Virus record (IMG/VR): IMGVR_UViG_3300009370_000018
Span: 1 to 64,000 of that record
Direction: 5' to 3' (one strand)
DNA length: 64,000 nucleotides
Origin: a virus
Notes under the pieces: generated by a model
Databases searched by the model: none
The model's input: only the letters and a program-made list of their open reading frames with translations
Told to the model about the DNA's origin: nothing
Part shown: positions 17,244 to 27,968 of the stretch, one piece after another
Layout: the number at the start of each line of letters is the position of its first letter
Position numbering within the stretch: position 1 is the first letter of the stretch
Position numbers and translations under genes: made by a program

Positions 17244-18950
17244 GTGGCTGATCCGTTAGTAACAAAACAATTTTCATATCATGCAGCCAAGGCTTTTGCA
17301 AATTCGTTTCTGGCTGATTCTGTTTATTTTTATGCAGGAAAACCTGATAAATGGGGAGAAACTGAAAGCGTAGAGCACGATCCTCATGCCGCCAATGATG
17401 TCCACCTTAATCATATTTCGATTTGGAATGCAATGGCCGGTGCGGTAAGGATTACCAGAAATGATGTTGCCGTTGGAGTCCATCGTTTTGATTGGGAAGT
17501 AGACACTATTTACGACAAGTACACAGATACCATGTCAAGTTCATATGGATCTGGTGCAAATGGATATTATGTTATGGCTGGACCATCAGGAATTTTTGGT
17601 ATTAACCATATATACAAGTGCCTAGATAATAATGGTAATGCCTATTCTACGAGTATGCCTGTCCATACTGATGTAGTGGCCAAGCGAGAACCTGATGGAT
17701 ACATATGGAAATATATGTATACAGTGAAATTGGTTGATCGTCTGAGTTTTGTGACCACAAATGTGATTCCTGTTGCGACTGATACAGGAGGAATTATGTC
17801 AGCAGGGCCAGGGACAATCCTCAACATTCCTCTTCCTGCAAATAACCTAGTAGGAATAGGAGAGAAATATAGAGGTACTGGTTATTCAAATGGAACCTTG
17901 GGGGTTTCACTCGATACATTAGATGCAACTGCGAATATTAAAACGGCCGTCACAACTGCATGTAATAAGTTACAATTTCAAGCAGAGGGTGGTATAGGGG
18001 AAGCTGATTTTTATAACAATTGTTCGATTATGATTACGAGTGGATCCAGCAAAAATAAGATATATGACATTACAGATTATGATGGAACAAATCTTCTTAC
18101 TATAACACCCAATGCAAATAAAATTGCGGTAGGGGACACATTCAAGATTGGTCCTAAGATTACAGTAATAGGTGATGGTTCAGGATTAAAAGCCATTGGT
18201 AATGTCAATGGATATGGTAATGTAGTTTCGATTGATGTGGGTTCAATTGGTTCTGGATACTCAAATGTGAGTTCGGTAACTATTGAAGGAATATATGATG
18301 GGGATAATGGAACAGACGCCTATGCAAATGTTTATATTCCTCCTTTCTCTGGGCATGGATTTAATCCTGCGTCTGAACTTCGGGCTAGATATGCGATAAT
18401 TAATCCCAAATTACCTATAGCGGGGTCTTCTGTAGATGGTGATGGATATTTTGTTGGTATTGATTCAGAGTATCGTCAGGCGGGCCTCTTGAGAAATCCT
18501 TTGACTATTGATAATGCTAGGGCTAAAGGCACTTCATATGATCTAAGGACACATTTATATTTTAATTCGCAGGACGTTAGTTATTCAGATATACCTACTT
18601 ATTTTCCAGCAAATACTATTGTCACTAATTCAAATACTGGGGCAACCGCAATGGTTTGGAATCATCCAGATACAGGGGCAGGAAGTAGGCATATTACATT
18701 AGTTAATGTGGTGAGTAATAATGGACTGACATTTTCAAATGGTCAGTATATAATTGGTACGGGTGGAGTTGGTGTTGTTTCGTCTGCTAATTTGGATCAG
18801 TTTTTGTACAAAGGAATCTATCCAATTTCTCCTTCTCTTCCTGGGCAATTGGCTAAATATAGTGGAGACATAGTTTATCACGAAAACCAAAAGGTTACAT
18901 ATAGAACAGAAGGTTCATCATCAGATATAAAACTTGTGTTTGAATTTTAA
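17244..18950 (+). CDS. 8: gp8 baseplate wedge protein
   Basis: This 568-aa protein carries gp8 family features. These include the N-terminus LVTKQFSYHAAKAFANSF, FYAGKPDKWG, VAVGVHRFDWE, then HIYKCLDNNGNAYST and DGYIWKYMYTV. T4 gp8 is 334 aa, so this version has insertions. One, near residues 235-305 (FYNNCSIMITSG, YDITDYDG, FKIGP), resembles modules in the DUF4815 protein and gp15. The start is GTG at 17244; the nearby ATG at 17239 is followed at once by a stop. gp8 joins wedge proteins at the baseplate periphery and is translated just after gp7. Confidence 0.85.
   Translation: MADPLVTKQFSYHAAKAFANSFLADSVYFYAGKPDKWGETESVEHDPHAANDVHLNHISIWNAMAGAVRITRNDVAVGVHRFDWEVDTIYDKYTDTMSSSYGSGANGYYVMAGPSGIFGINHIYKCLDNNGNAYSTSMPVHTDVVAKREPDGYIWKYMYTVKLVDRLSFVTTNVIPVATDTGGIMSAGPGTILNIPLPANNLVGIGEKYRGTGYSNGTLGVSLDTLDATANIKTAVTTACNKLQFQAEGGIGEADFYNNCSIMITSGSSKNKIYDITDYDGTNLLTITPNANKIAVGDTFKIGPKITVIGDGSGLKAIGNVNGYGNVVSIDVGSIGSGYSNVSSVTIEGIYDGDNGTDAYANVYIPPFSGHGFNPASELRARYAIINPKLPIAGSSVDGDGYFVGIDSEYRQAGLLRNPLTIDNARAKGTSYDLRTHLYFNSQDVSYSDIPTYFPANTIVTNSNTGATAMVWNHPDTGAGSRHITLVNVVSNNGLTFSNGQYIIGTGGVGVVSSANLDQFLYKGIYPISPSLPGQLAKYSGDIVYHENQKVTYRTEGSSSDIKLVFEF
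17955..18160 (+). other. Shared beta-module, copy in gp8
   Basis: Residues about 238-305 of gp8: CNKLQFQAEGGIGEADFYNN, CSIMITSGSSKNKIYDITDY, DGTNLLTITPN, DTFKIGP. It has the same turn and strand order as the gp15 and DUF4815-protein segments. Confidence 0.4.
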
Positions 18951-18965
18951 AGGATAGCTAATCGA

Positions 18966-21900
18966 ATGGCAAATTTTAATAAGTCACCATATTATGACGA
19001 CTATGATGAAAATAAAAAGTTTCTCAGAATTTTATTTCAGCCTGGGCGTCCTGTCCAAGCCAGAGAGTTAACACAACTTCAGTCTATTCTTCAGACTCAA
19101 ATTGAGCGTGGTGGTGCTCATATTTTTAGGAGTGGGTCTAAAGTTTTTGATGTTGGTGTGTCTGGAGGAGAAGAAAATTTTGACCCGATGAGCGTTCGAT
19201 ATGTCAAACTGAATCGAAATGACAAGTTTGGTAATATTGTAGATGTTTCAAATTTTATTGGAAAACAAATTAGGACTGAGAATTTTTCTGAAAGTTCGTC
19301 AATTGGTACGGTTGTGTCCGGTTCTGCAAATGCAGGAGGTGATCCTACAACATTATTTGTTAAATGGGATGAAGGTGAGCCAGAAGGGCTTATTCAAGAT
19401 AATCTTGTTTTAAGAACGTGGGATCCTGATGGTACCGGTTCTTATTATACTGCAAACGTGGCACCAGAATCTGATGTTTCTGGGCCATGTTCGGTGTATG
19501 AAACAAACGATGGTGTGTATTTTGTAAACGGTAAGTATGTGAAGGCCGATGCCCAGACTCTTGTGTTGGGAAAGTATACTTCAAATGTTACATATAGAAT
19601 TGGGTTCGATGTCATAGAAGAAACTGTCACTAGTGCGACTGATAGTTCTTTGTTGGATCCTTCTGCTGGATTTAGTAATTATACAGGGTCTGGTGCAGAT
19701 CGTTATAAAATAAATTTGGTTCTAACAAAAAAGGGTGATGGTACTACCATATCAGAAGTCCAGGCGTCGAGTACCATATCGACTGAAATAGGACAACTTG
19801 TTTCTACAAATAACTTTTTTGAAATTGCAAGAGTTGATGATGGACGACTAGTTCGGCAAGTAAAGACACCTTTTTATGCCGAGTTAGAAAATACGTTAGC
19901 CAGAAAGCTATACGACCAGTCTGGTAATTTTACAGTTGACCCACACATAGGTACTATAAAAGAAAAGACACCCGCAGGAGATGCTGGATTAGCAGGATCG
20001 GATGAGTATATCCTTACAATTGAGGGCGGTAAATCATATGTTCATGGATTTGAATATAATAATATAGGCCAGTCTCTTAAAGTTTCAATACCTAAAGCCC
20101 GAGAGACTGAAGTGGTGGAGCAAAGAGTTCCTATTATTTACAACAACTATGTTATGGTTCATGATATTCAGAATACCTCACCGCTCACTAGTTCTGGTGT
20201 TGGGACGGGTGGACTTCCTGCAAAAGGATTTTTTGATGTAGTTGCACAACCTCTTGTTTCATTGTTCTCGCAAGATAGTTATATCACAAATAGTTTATTT
20301 GGTGCAAATAATAATATTGATACTTTCCAAGGTGTGTCAAAGGCGGCCAATCTTTATAATTCTATTTTTGTGGGTACTGCAAGAGCAGAGGCATTGATTT
20401 ATGATAGCGGGGCCACCACTAGTGCGAGAAATCATCAATGGGATCAAGGGCGTTCGTATAGGTTATACCTTACAGATTTTCGGCCTAATTATGTAGACGG
20501 AGCAGCAAATGGAGTCAATAGAGCAGACATTGATGCCGTTTGGTATGACACAGCAGAAAGTTTAACCTACTATAAGTTTAAGAGTTTGGTTCAGAATGAA
20601 CACGGATTTAGTAATAGTAGCGATACTTCTACAGGCATAGAAGATTTTTCTTCAGGAGCCGATCATGTTTCTATTCAAGGGTTTACTGTAGACGGCGGCT
20701 ATTGGAATATTGAAAAGGGGAAGGTTGAGGCTGCAAATTCTACTTGGATTGGAGTACGAAGCCTTACTAACTCTACAAACAATTTTTATGCAAGAAGTTC
20801 ACCTCCTGCTTCTAATGGTTTTATTTCTAGAACTACGCGCAATGGAATTTCTTCTAGAAGAATGATTCTATTAGACGAAAGGACCAGGGCTCTGTGGTCG
20901 GATGCATATAATGGAGCAACGATTACGATTACTGGAGGCCCTGGAGAAGGTGATCGTAGAACTATTGTAGATTATATTGGAGGATCTACTGCAAATCAAG
21001 TATATGATCTTCAGGCTGCTGGTGACGAGACATTTATTCCTACTAATAATTTAGATGGAATTGCAAAACGAGGATTGGCTATTGTTGATCGTGAGTTTAG
21101 TGCGCCTCCTACGCGCGAGACGACATATCGTATTGATTTTAGTATGAAGAACGCAAGGTCTGTGGGCATTAATGCGAATACAAATGCGAATGGTTATGCC
21201 ACATCAGACTATAAGTATTACCGACAGCGAGAACAAGACACAAATATGGCGGCTGGAACTCTTACTCCTTTTACTAAAGGTGCGACTCCAAATTTCACTA
21301 CGCTTTGGAATATTGATGCTGTTAGTGGTGTCGAGCCTAAGGGAAGTCTTGGTGCCTTTACCAGAGACGGAATCTATTTAGGAACAAGAATAGACGGAGA
21401 TACAATTTACAAAGGGCCGCAAGCCGGAACTTTGTTAGGAGCAACAGGCCGGGCCGGGGTCCAGAGTCTTAATGCCCATGGATCAGGAACTGCAACAAGT
21501 AGTAATACTCATTTTACTGCACAGCGGACATTTAAAAATCAAACCTTTGCTGGTGTTGGGACTGGTAATAAATTGTCAATTGCTATAGGCCAGGTTCTTT
21601 ATGATCATGGTCAAAGATTCTTTCCATATGATGGAGCCAGTAATGTTTTAGAGGAAGATGAATTAAATAGATTTGTTCATGTTGTAGAGCAGACTACTGG
21701 GCGCGTTGTTGATTTTTCAAAAGGAGACGGAGATGGAAAGGTAGACATAAAATATGTGGCGGCCACTGGTCATTCTGCACATACATTGGATGTGACACTA
21801 CCTACGGGTGATGGATTTGGTGCAGGCGATTATGATGTCATTGCGACTATGCTTCACGAAAACATTGCTCCCAAGAAGAAAACATTAATCAAGGCTAACA

Positions 21901-24900
21901 CAGTTGATTTGGCGCCTGGGTTATTGACAACAGGACACAATTTGTCCAATGGACAGATTATAATTAAAAATAATTCTGGAAACAATGCTCTGATCGAGAA
22001 ACCCTTTGGCCAGACAGATGATCAGGCACCTCCTAGTTATGTTTTTCAATCATTAGGAATTGCCGATGTTCATTCTGTAAAGATTCTTGATACATGGGCT
22101 GAAGGAAATCCAACTTCTGATATGATCAAGGCCTTGGCCAATAATAATGCAGAAGCCTTGACGGCAACAGGCGCAAATAACATTACGACAAACTTTATAT
22201 TTGATTCTGGCCAGAGAGATCATATTTATGACCATGCATCCTTGAAATTAAAGCCTGATGCTCCTGTTCCCAACGGCCAATGCCTGGTTCTTTTTGATTA
22301 TTGGGATCACCAAACTTCGGAGATAGGTGCAGGATCTGTTGCAGGATTGCCTTCATATTTTTCTGTGGATTCTTATCAGCACACAGAAGACTTGACTATT
22401 ACGGATGTAACTGGAACGTTTTCTGTTGGCGATATTATTAAGGGCAATACTACTGGTGTGTCTGCAAAGGTGTTTGATGTTCCTGATAGTTCTACTAAGA
22501 TTCGGGTTGTAAATTTAGATCCTTTTGAGGGGAATACACATTTTACTTCAGAGGATTTTATTCATAAGGTTTCGGGTGTGGCTTCTTCAGATGAAGCAAA
22601 GGTGACTGCCGTAGCTAATCTACAGATTAGATACGAAAACATTCCTAGTTTTGTGGGAACTAGTAGAGTTTATTCTTTAACTGATGTGATTGATTATCGA
22701 CCAGCAAAAAATAGAGCCGATGTATTTAGAGCAAATTCGACAGTAAATAATGTAGTTATTCCTGTTGATGCTTCGGCTTATCCTTTGGGCCAATATCAAG
22801 ATTTGATGCCTAACTATAAATTTAAGGCATACATGGGGAGAATCGATAAGGTTTATTTGACCCCAGGTAGAGCTATAGAAGTTGCCAATGGTGTTCCTTC
22901 TTCTTATCCTGGGCCTCCTCATGTTCCTGAAAGCCAGGGCATGGTATTGTTTGAAGTTTTCTTGCCCCCATATGGTAGAAGAGATCGACAATATGATAAG
23001 GGAATTCCTTTACTTAATACGGTTACGAATAGGCGTTATACTGTAAAGGATATTGCTCGAATTGATAATAGGGTTAGAAATCTTGAATACTATGTGGCAT
23101 TGAATGCGCTAGAACGTGCAGCCAAAGATGATGTCGTTACTGATTCGCAAGGAATGACACGATTCAAGAATGGAATTTTGACTGATAATTTCAACGCATT
23201 TAATACGGTCAAGAGGCAGGTCGATGAAACTGTAAATATTGTAAATGGAGTTAAAGAGCCTACTTATTCTCTTGACATTAAGGAAGGTCATTTAAGACCG
23301 GCCACAACAGTTAACAGTACATCTTGGTCGTTTCAGTATAGTGATGGATCATCATCTGAAACTACTGCGTCTGGTACAGCAGATGACGCAATTACTATAA
23401 ATTATAATAGTGTTGTATGGTCTGATCCAGATGCTCCTTATCAGTTGTCGGCATCTGAATCGTCTGAATTTATTCAGGAGGAAGACGGTTCAACTGTGCT
23501 AGACGGTACTGGTACTGGAAGTGGTAAGGTCAATATTAATCCATTTAATGTGATGAGCTATCAGGGATTTATGGAAATAAATCCGAACTTTGATAACTTT
23601 ATTGATACAATAGATTCTGGTGAGGTTAGATTTGTCGATTTAACGACTGGTCAAAATGCCTTAGAACATATTGGTATTACTGAAGATGACGTGAGAAGTA
23701 GTGATTTTGTGGGAGGAACATACGAAGAAACATCTCAGATAACTAATCAAGAAATTTTTGGAAGTTGGACTAATACTGATGGTACTCCAGAATTTACTGC
23801 CGAGACAGAATATGATATTGATATGGCTGCAATGGGAGCCAGAATAACACAGTCAGGAACGCAAGGTGCCTGGGGCGATCTTAGTGACCACTATCATGTT
23901 ACGTTTACAGAACCACAAAAATTTACAGTAGAGTTGGGGGAAACTTATTTTAGATCATTTGCTAAGATTCCTAATATTCCTAAAGTCACAATACAAAAGA
24001 CTGAAAATTCTATTGTTGATATAAGGATCGCCACATATATGAGATCAAGAGATATTAGTGTGGTTGCTCGTGGATTGAAACCGAGAACGCCTGTCTATGG
24101 ACATTTTGATGGGTTGAACGTGAGTGGATATATGTCTTCGGCGAGTATGGTTAGGTTTGAAGGTAGTGGAAGAGGTGCCGATGCTATTAGTTTAGGGAAA
24201 CGTACTGGAACAAGAAGTGGTCAGAGAATACATGAATGGGTTTCTATTGATGTAGAGCCTAATGCCAAGGCAAAGTTAATTGGTGTGCGCGGGAACACTG
24301 CCTTCCTTACTGAAATAACTTACGGAACAGCTACTCCTAATAAGAAGTTTTCGGATAGTGGAATTACACTTGTGGGAAATACAACAGGGCCTTGTAATAA
24401 GAAAACAAATCAAAATGATATAGGTGTTTCTCAGAACATGATGTTTGATCCATCTCTCCCAGATGATGTTCAATACCGACCAATTACACCAAACCCAGGG
24501 TATGAACATAGGTCTGGATATGCCAGACCATTAGTTGCAGATGGTGATAATCGAAATCCTACGACTTGGATTACATTAGACCATGATGCTCCTTCAAGAT
24601 CAAATGCCTTGGCGTTACATTTTGCAGATCCTAGTACAGGAGATCCGGTCGAACTTACCGATACAGAATCGCTAACTACCTTTGGGAATATGATGACATC
24701 AATTAGTATTGTCAAAGGTAAAAATGCAGGAGCGCATGGTACAATTGTTGAATATGATGGTGCCACTAGATCGGCAAGAGTTGAATGGGGGACGAGCATG
24801 ACATCGAATGGTCCTGGTGCGGCTATTGTTGGTACTCTTGGCGCAGATGATAGAGATTATTATACACTTGCAGGTCCATGGAGTCCTGTATCATATGGTC

Positions 24901-27689
24901 CAGGTTCACTTTATACGTCTCCATATGGGGAGTATTATGGCACATTCCACCTTCCTAAGACCGATACGGCTAAGTTTACCGTAGGAACTAAAGCTCTGAC
25001 TATCAATGATCGTGGAGATAATAATCCATTCTTAGTTAGTTGTAGGGCATCTGCGCCTTATTTTTCGAGTGGATCTATTCATAGTCTCGTTGATGAGGCT
25101 TTTGCCACACGCGATGTGATACAAGGCGAGATTGTAAATGATACCCAGAAAGGTGTGAAGATTGCTACTGATGGATCGAATCAACTTTGGGCTACTAGAC
25201 AAACAGATGGCCAGCGTGGTATTTTATGGGTTACTACAGGAATTGATGTTTTACAAACAGGGGGTGTGAATTATCCTTATGTTACTTATGACCGTAAAAC
25301 GAGTAGTAAATATCTTCGTGGAGAAATGGTAGGTGCTTATTATAACTCCACAACAAAACAATGGACGTATTCGCCTAAACCTACACAATTACCTGACGGA
25401 AGTGGTAGTCTAGGTTCTATTACTTGGGATGAATTTTATGATGCACAATATGGAACTGCCGCTGGTTTTAGTACAGGTGAAATATCTAATATGAAATCTA
25501 GAAAGATAGGTCAGAGGCATAGTCTTGTGCGTGCTGGTGATGATGGAGGAACAGGGAACGGTAGGCAGGATTATTGGAGATTCCATGATCAGCATAGTAG
25601 ATTCCCCTCTATTGTTCCTTCTGGCGGAACTATTGCTGCCTCTAGGGGGTTTGCCACAGTAAAGGATGGAGAAATTATAGCGGCAACAGTTACGGATCAT
25701 GGTGCATGTATACAGAATGAGGGTGTGGAACCCAAACCTTCTAAATGGACTGCATTATGGACTGGTAATCAGCCTTATGGTAAGGCGGTTTCTGGCGGAC
25801 TAGAAGGTACGAGATCTAGTCATCAATTCGTGGGCGAATCAAGAATGTCCTCAGATATTAATGATATTAGAAATGCTCTTCCATATGTGGATGAAATTTT
25901 AACTGATATTGAAAACGGAACACCTGGAACAATTCCGTTTAACTTTTTGACTGATCCTTTGGCGCAATCATTTACTGTGTCGAAAGAGAAATATACACAT
26001 GGAATATTTTTAACTGGTGTAGATTTATGGTTTGCTGAAAAGGGTTCTTCTGCCGCAGCAGATGTTTTTGTTGAAATGAGAAAGATGGTCAATGGTTATC
26101 CTGATCAAGGGCCTATGAATTGTGTTGGTGGTGCCGATCAGGCGATTGCAAAAGTTGATTGGGATGACATAAACCATAAGAATGGTGTAGTGGAAGGTGC
26201 TGGGGCAACTGGATTGCCAAATGCGAGTGATGCAGATATGAACACAGAGGGATCAAGTGTGACTACATTTATGTTCCCGGCTCCTGTATATTTGCTTCCT
26301 GGTCATGACTATTGTTTTGTTGTGCGACCTATGCCAGCAGTTAATAAATCTATTTACTTATGGTCATCAGATCTTCGTGGAAATATATTGGGAAGTTATG
26401 AGAGTAATGCTCCTACTTCTATAGATTTGCACAAGGCCGGGAAGCATTTCAATGGATCTCTTTTCTTGTCGCAGAATGCAAGGACATGGGAACCAGATCA
26501 GTATAAAGATTTGATGTTTAGACTTAGAAGAGCCGAATTTACACAGTCTCAAGGAGAGGCGGTACTCCGAGCAGGAACAAAGAGGTGGGCAATTTTACGC
26601 GATGCAGACGGAAAACGTATTTCTGGCCAACAAGAAATTCCTCTTACGGCAAATGTGGATTTTGATTTCTTCCATTTTACTTCCGAGTCTGTACTTCCAT
26701 TCGGGTATGATAAGCAATCTGGAGGAATAACATATCAATATACTGCGCCAGATACTGATGATGTCACATCGGGATATACTACTATTCTTCCTAAGACGGA
26801 TATATATCCCGACAGAACATTAAGATTGGAGAAGAATAAAGAACATGATTTGGGTTCTTTTGAAGTTAAAGTTCTTCTAAGATCACCTGGTGACACTAAA
26901 GTTAGTCCTGTTCTTGATCGATCTACGATGCAATTAATCGCCTTGAAGAATAATATTACAGACGGACGAATTCAAAATGAGCAAATTGTGTTTTCGGGTT
27001 CTGGCGGACAGGGTTATACAGTAGGCGATAGATTTAAGTTGGTTCCTTCAAATTCAGATCATGCCAATAGTGATATAGGATATGTTGAAGTGTCAGAAGT
27101 TAATGCAGAGGCTAGCGATGCGATTACAAAATTAGTAGTAAGCTCTGATTATCCAGGAAGGAATTATTCAGAAACGCCTACTGTTGTGCAGCACACTTCT
27201 GGAGGTACTCTTCTTCCTGATAATGCGATTATTATTCAAGGAGAGACAGGTGCCATAGGAGGCAATTCTAAGTTCCGATATGTGACAAAGCCTGTGAAGT
27301 TAAGAAGCGGATTTGATGCAATGGACTTAGAAGTCAAGATGGACATTCATAAGCCATTTGGGTCAAAGGTGCATGTATATTATAAGGTGTTGCACAAAGA
27401 TGATGCCGATCCTTTGGGATTTGATAATAAGAAATGGGTTAAGATGGAGCAGGATAGTCCAAACAACGAGAGGCATACTATTTCTAAGAATGATTGGAGT
27501 TCAAAGAATCGGCTTGATATGATGGAGCATACTTTTGGGACTGGAGATAATGATATGATTTCTTATAAGGATTCCCGTGGACATAATTATGATGGATTTA
27601 AATACTTTGCAATCAAGATTGTTGGATTTGCTGATAATGCTACGCAAGTCCCTGTTATAGGAAACCTAAGAGTTGTTGCCGTAACATAA
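18966..27689 (+). CDS. DUF4815 baseplate/fibre-attachment protein (gp10-like position)
   Basis: This 2907-aa protein opens with the DUF4815 signature (NFNKSPYYDDYDENKKFLRIL, GRPVQARELTQLQSILQ, GGAHIFRSGSK). T4-like phages of marine bacteria usually encode such a protein next to gp8. Later hallmarks are VYSLTDVIDYRPA around residue 1240, IARIDNRVRNLEYYV, and a C-terminal region from about 2320 (FLTDPLAQSFTV, FLTGVDLWFAEKG, FVVRPMPAVNKSIYLWSSDLRG). An insert near 635-700 (YNGATITITGGPGEG) resembles modules in gp8 and gp15. It probably sits at the baseplate rim and anchors fibres, the place of gp10 in T4; the exact role is not known. The ATG at 18966 follows AAAGGA. Confidence 0.7.
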   Translation: MANFNKSPYYDDYDENKKFLRILFQPGRPVQARELTQLQSILQTQIERGGAHIFRSGSKVFDVGVSGGEENFDPMSVRYVKLNRNDKFGNIVDVSNFIGKQIRTENFSESSSIGTVVSGSANAGGDPTTLFVKWDEGEPEGLIQDNLVLRTWDPDGTGSYYTANVAPESDVSGPCSVYETNDGVYFVNGKYVKADAQTLVLGKYTSNVTYRIGFDVIEETVTSATDSSLLDPSAGFSNYTGSGADRYKINLVLTKKGDGTTISEVQASSTISTEIGQLVSTNNFFEIARVDDGRLVRQVKTPFYAELENTLARKLYDQSGNFTVDPHIGTIKEKTPAGDAGLAGSDEYILTIEGGKSYVHGFEYNNIGQSLKVSIPKARETEVVEQRVPIIYNNYVMVHDIQNTSPLTSSGVGTGGLPAKGFFDVVAQPLVSLFSQDSYITNSLFGANNNIDTFQGVSKAANLYNSIFVGTARAEALIYDSGATTSARNHQWDQGRSYRLYLTDFRPNYVDGAANGVNRADIDAVWYDTAESLTYYKFKSLVQNEHGFSNSSDTSTGIEDFSSGADHVSIQGFTVDGGYWNIEKGKVEAANSTWIGVRSLTNSTNNFYARSSPPASNGFISRTTRNGISSRRMILLDERTRALWSDAYNGATITITGGPGEGDRRTIVDYIGGSTANQVYDLQAAGDETFIPTNNLDGIAKRGLAIVDREFSAPPTRETTYRIDFSMKNARSVGINANTNANGYATSDYKYYRQREQDTNMAAGTLTPFTKGATPNFTTLWNIDAVSGVEPKGSLGAFTRDGIYLGTRIDGDTIYKGPQAGTLLGATGRAGVQSLNAHGSGTATSSNTHFTAQRTFKNQTFAGVGTGNKLSIAIGQVLYDHGQRFFPYDGASNVLEEDELNRFVHVVEQTTGRVVDFSKGDGDGKVDIKYVAATGHSAHTLDVTLPTGDGFGAGDYDVIATMLHENIAPKKKTLIKANTVDLAPGLLTTGHNLSNGQIIIKNNSGNNALIEKPFGQTDDQAPPSYVFQSLGIADVHSVKILDTWAEGNPTSDMIKALANNNAEALTATGANNITTNFIFDSGQRDHIYDHASLKLKPDAPVPNGQCLVLFDYWDHQTSEIGAGSVAGLPSYFSVDSYQHTEDLTITDVTGTFSVGDIIKGNTTGVSAKVFDVPDSSTKIRVVNLDPFEGNTHFTSEDFIHKVSGVASSDEAKVTAVANLQIRYENIPSFVGTSRVYSLTDVIDYRPAKNRADVFRANSTVNNVVIPVDASAYPLGQYQDLMPNYKFKAYMGRIDKVYLTPGRAIEVANGVPSSYPGPPHVPESQGMVLFEVFLPPYGRRDRQYDKGIPLLNTVTNRRYTVKDIARIDNRVRNLEYYVALNALERAAKDDVVTDSQGMTRFKNGILTDNFNAFNTVKRQVDETVNIVNGVKEPTYSLDIKEGHLRPATTVNSTSWSFQYSDGSSSETTASGTADDAITINYNSVVWSDPDAPYQLSASESSEFIQEEDGSTVLDGTGTGSGKVNINPFNVMSYQGFMEINPNFDNFIDTIDSGEVRFVDLTTGQNALEHIGITEDDVRSSDFVGGTYEETSQITNQEIFGSWTNTDGTPEFTAETEYDIDMAAMGARITQSGTQGAWGDLSDHYHVTFTEPQKFTVELGETYFRSFAKIPNIPKVTIQKTENSIVDIRIATYMRSRDISVVARGLKPRTPVYGHFDGLNVSGYMSSASMVRFEGSGRGADAISLGKRTGTRSGQRIHEWVSIDVEPNAKAKLIGVRGNTAFLTEITYGTATPNKKFSDSGITLVGNTTGPCNKKTNQNDIGVSQNMMFDPSLPDDVQYRPITPNPGYEHRSGYARPLVADGDNRNPTTWITLDHDAPSRSNALALHFADPSTGDPVELTDTESLTTFGNMMTSISIVKGKNAGAHGTIVEYDGATRSARVEWGTSMTSNGPGAAIVGTLGADDRDYYTLAGPWSPVSYGPGSLYTSPYGEYYGTFHLPKTDTAKFTVGTKALTINDRGDNNPFLVSCRASAPYFSSGSIHSLVDEAFATRDVIQGEIVNDTQKGVKIATDGSNQLWATRQTDGQRGILWVTTGIDVLQTGGVNYPYVTYDRKTSSKYLRGEMVGAYYNSTTKQWTYSPKPTQLPDGSGSLGSITWDEFYDAQYGTAAGFSTGEISNMKSRKIGQRHSLVRAGDDGGTGNGRQDYWRFHDQHSRFPSIVPSGGTIAASRGFATVKDGEIIAATVTDHGACIQNEGVEPKPSKWTALWTGNQPYGKAVSGGLEGTRSSHQFVGESRMSSDINDIRNALPYVDEILTDIENGTPGTIPFNFLTDPLAQSFTVSKEKYTHGIFLTGVDLWFAEKGSSAAADVFVEMRKMVNGYPDQGPMNCVGGADQAIAKVDWDDINHKNGVVEGAGATGLPNASDADMNTEGSSVTTFMFPAPVYLLPGHDYCFVVRPMPAVNKSIYLWSSDLRGNILGSYESNAPTSIDLHKAGKHFNGSLFLSQNARTWEPDQYKDLMFRLRRAEFTQSQGEAVLRAGTKRWAILRDADGKRISGQQEIPLTANVDFDFFHFTSESVLPFGYDKQSGGITYQYTAPDTDDVTSGYTTILPKTDIYPDRTLRLEKNKEHDLGSFEVKVLLRSPGDTKVSPVLDRSTMQLIALKNNITDGRIQNEQIVFSGSGGQGYTVGDRFKLVPSNSDHANSDIGYVEVSEVNAEASDAITKLVVSSDYPGRNYSETPTVVQHTSGGTLLPDNAIIIQGETGAIGGNSKFRYVTKPVKLRSGFDAMDLEVKMDIHKPFGSKVHVYYKVLHKDDADPLGFDNKKWVKMEQDSPNNERHTISKNDWSSKNRLDMMEHTFGTGDNDMISYKDSRGHNYDGFKYFAIKIVGFADNATQVPVIGNLRVVAVT
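20866..21060 (+). other. Shared beta-module, copy in the DUF4815 protein
   Basis: This segment reads ILLDERTRALWSDAYNGATI, then TITGGPGEGDRRTIVDYIGG. It has the same plan as segments in gp8 (17955-18160) and gp15 (60190-60410): a strand, an F/Y-x-N-x-x-I-x-I-T-S/G-G turn, a charged loop and a final D-Y strand. It looks like one small beta-domain inserted in three unrelated virion proteins. Confidence 0.4.
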
Positions 27690-27698
27690 TAATACTAT

Positions 27699-27947
27699 AT
27701 GTCTTCCAATAGTGACAATGAGATTAAAACAGAAGACCCTGGTTTTGTTAAGGACTCTTATAGTAGTGCATTGCTATCGGTGGATACGTCTGCCCGCGAT
27801 GAGGTTCTTATTAGGAGAAAACAAATGCAAAGGAGCCAATCTACCGAGAACGATATAAATAGTATGAAACGAGAAATTGATCATTTGAAGAGTGACGTTG
27901 GAGAGATAAAGGGATTAATAGCACAACTGTTAGATAAGATTTCTTAA
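27699..27947 (+). CDS. Small coiled-coil protein between fibre genes
   Basis: This 82-aa protein has a polar N-terminal half (DPGFVKDSYSSALLSVDTSA). Residues 48-82 form a heptad pattern (INSMKREIDHLKSDVGEIKG, then LIAQLLDKIS) that should make a short coiled coil. Small proteins of this shape occur between fibre genes in T4-like phages of marine bacteria, but I do not know a function. It lies between the DUF4815 protein and the giant fibre, so a linker or assembly role is possible. A TATAAATA sequence inside its 3' half may drive the next gene. Confidence 0.6.
   Translation: MSSNSDNEIKTEDPGFVKDSYSSALLSVDTSARDEVLIRRKQMQRSQSTENDINSMKREIDHLKSDVGEIKGLIAQLLDKIS
27854..27861 (+). promoter_or_regulatory. 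Possible late promoter (TATAAATA) before the giant fibre
   Basis: An exact TATAAATA lies within the coding sequence of the small coiled-coil gene, 107 bases before the ATG of the 4822-aa fibre gene. Being inside a gene makes chance occurrence more likely. Confidence 0.4.
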
Positions 27948-27968
27948 TACACAGAGCGCGAGAGATTA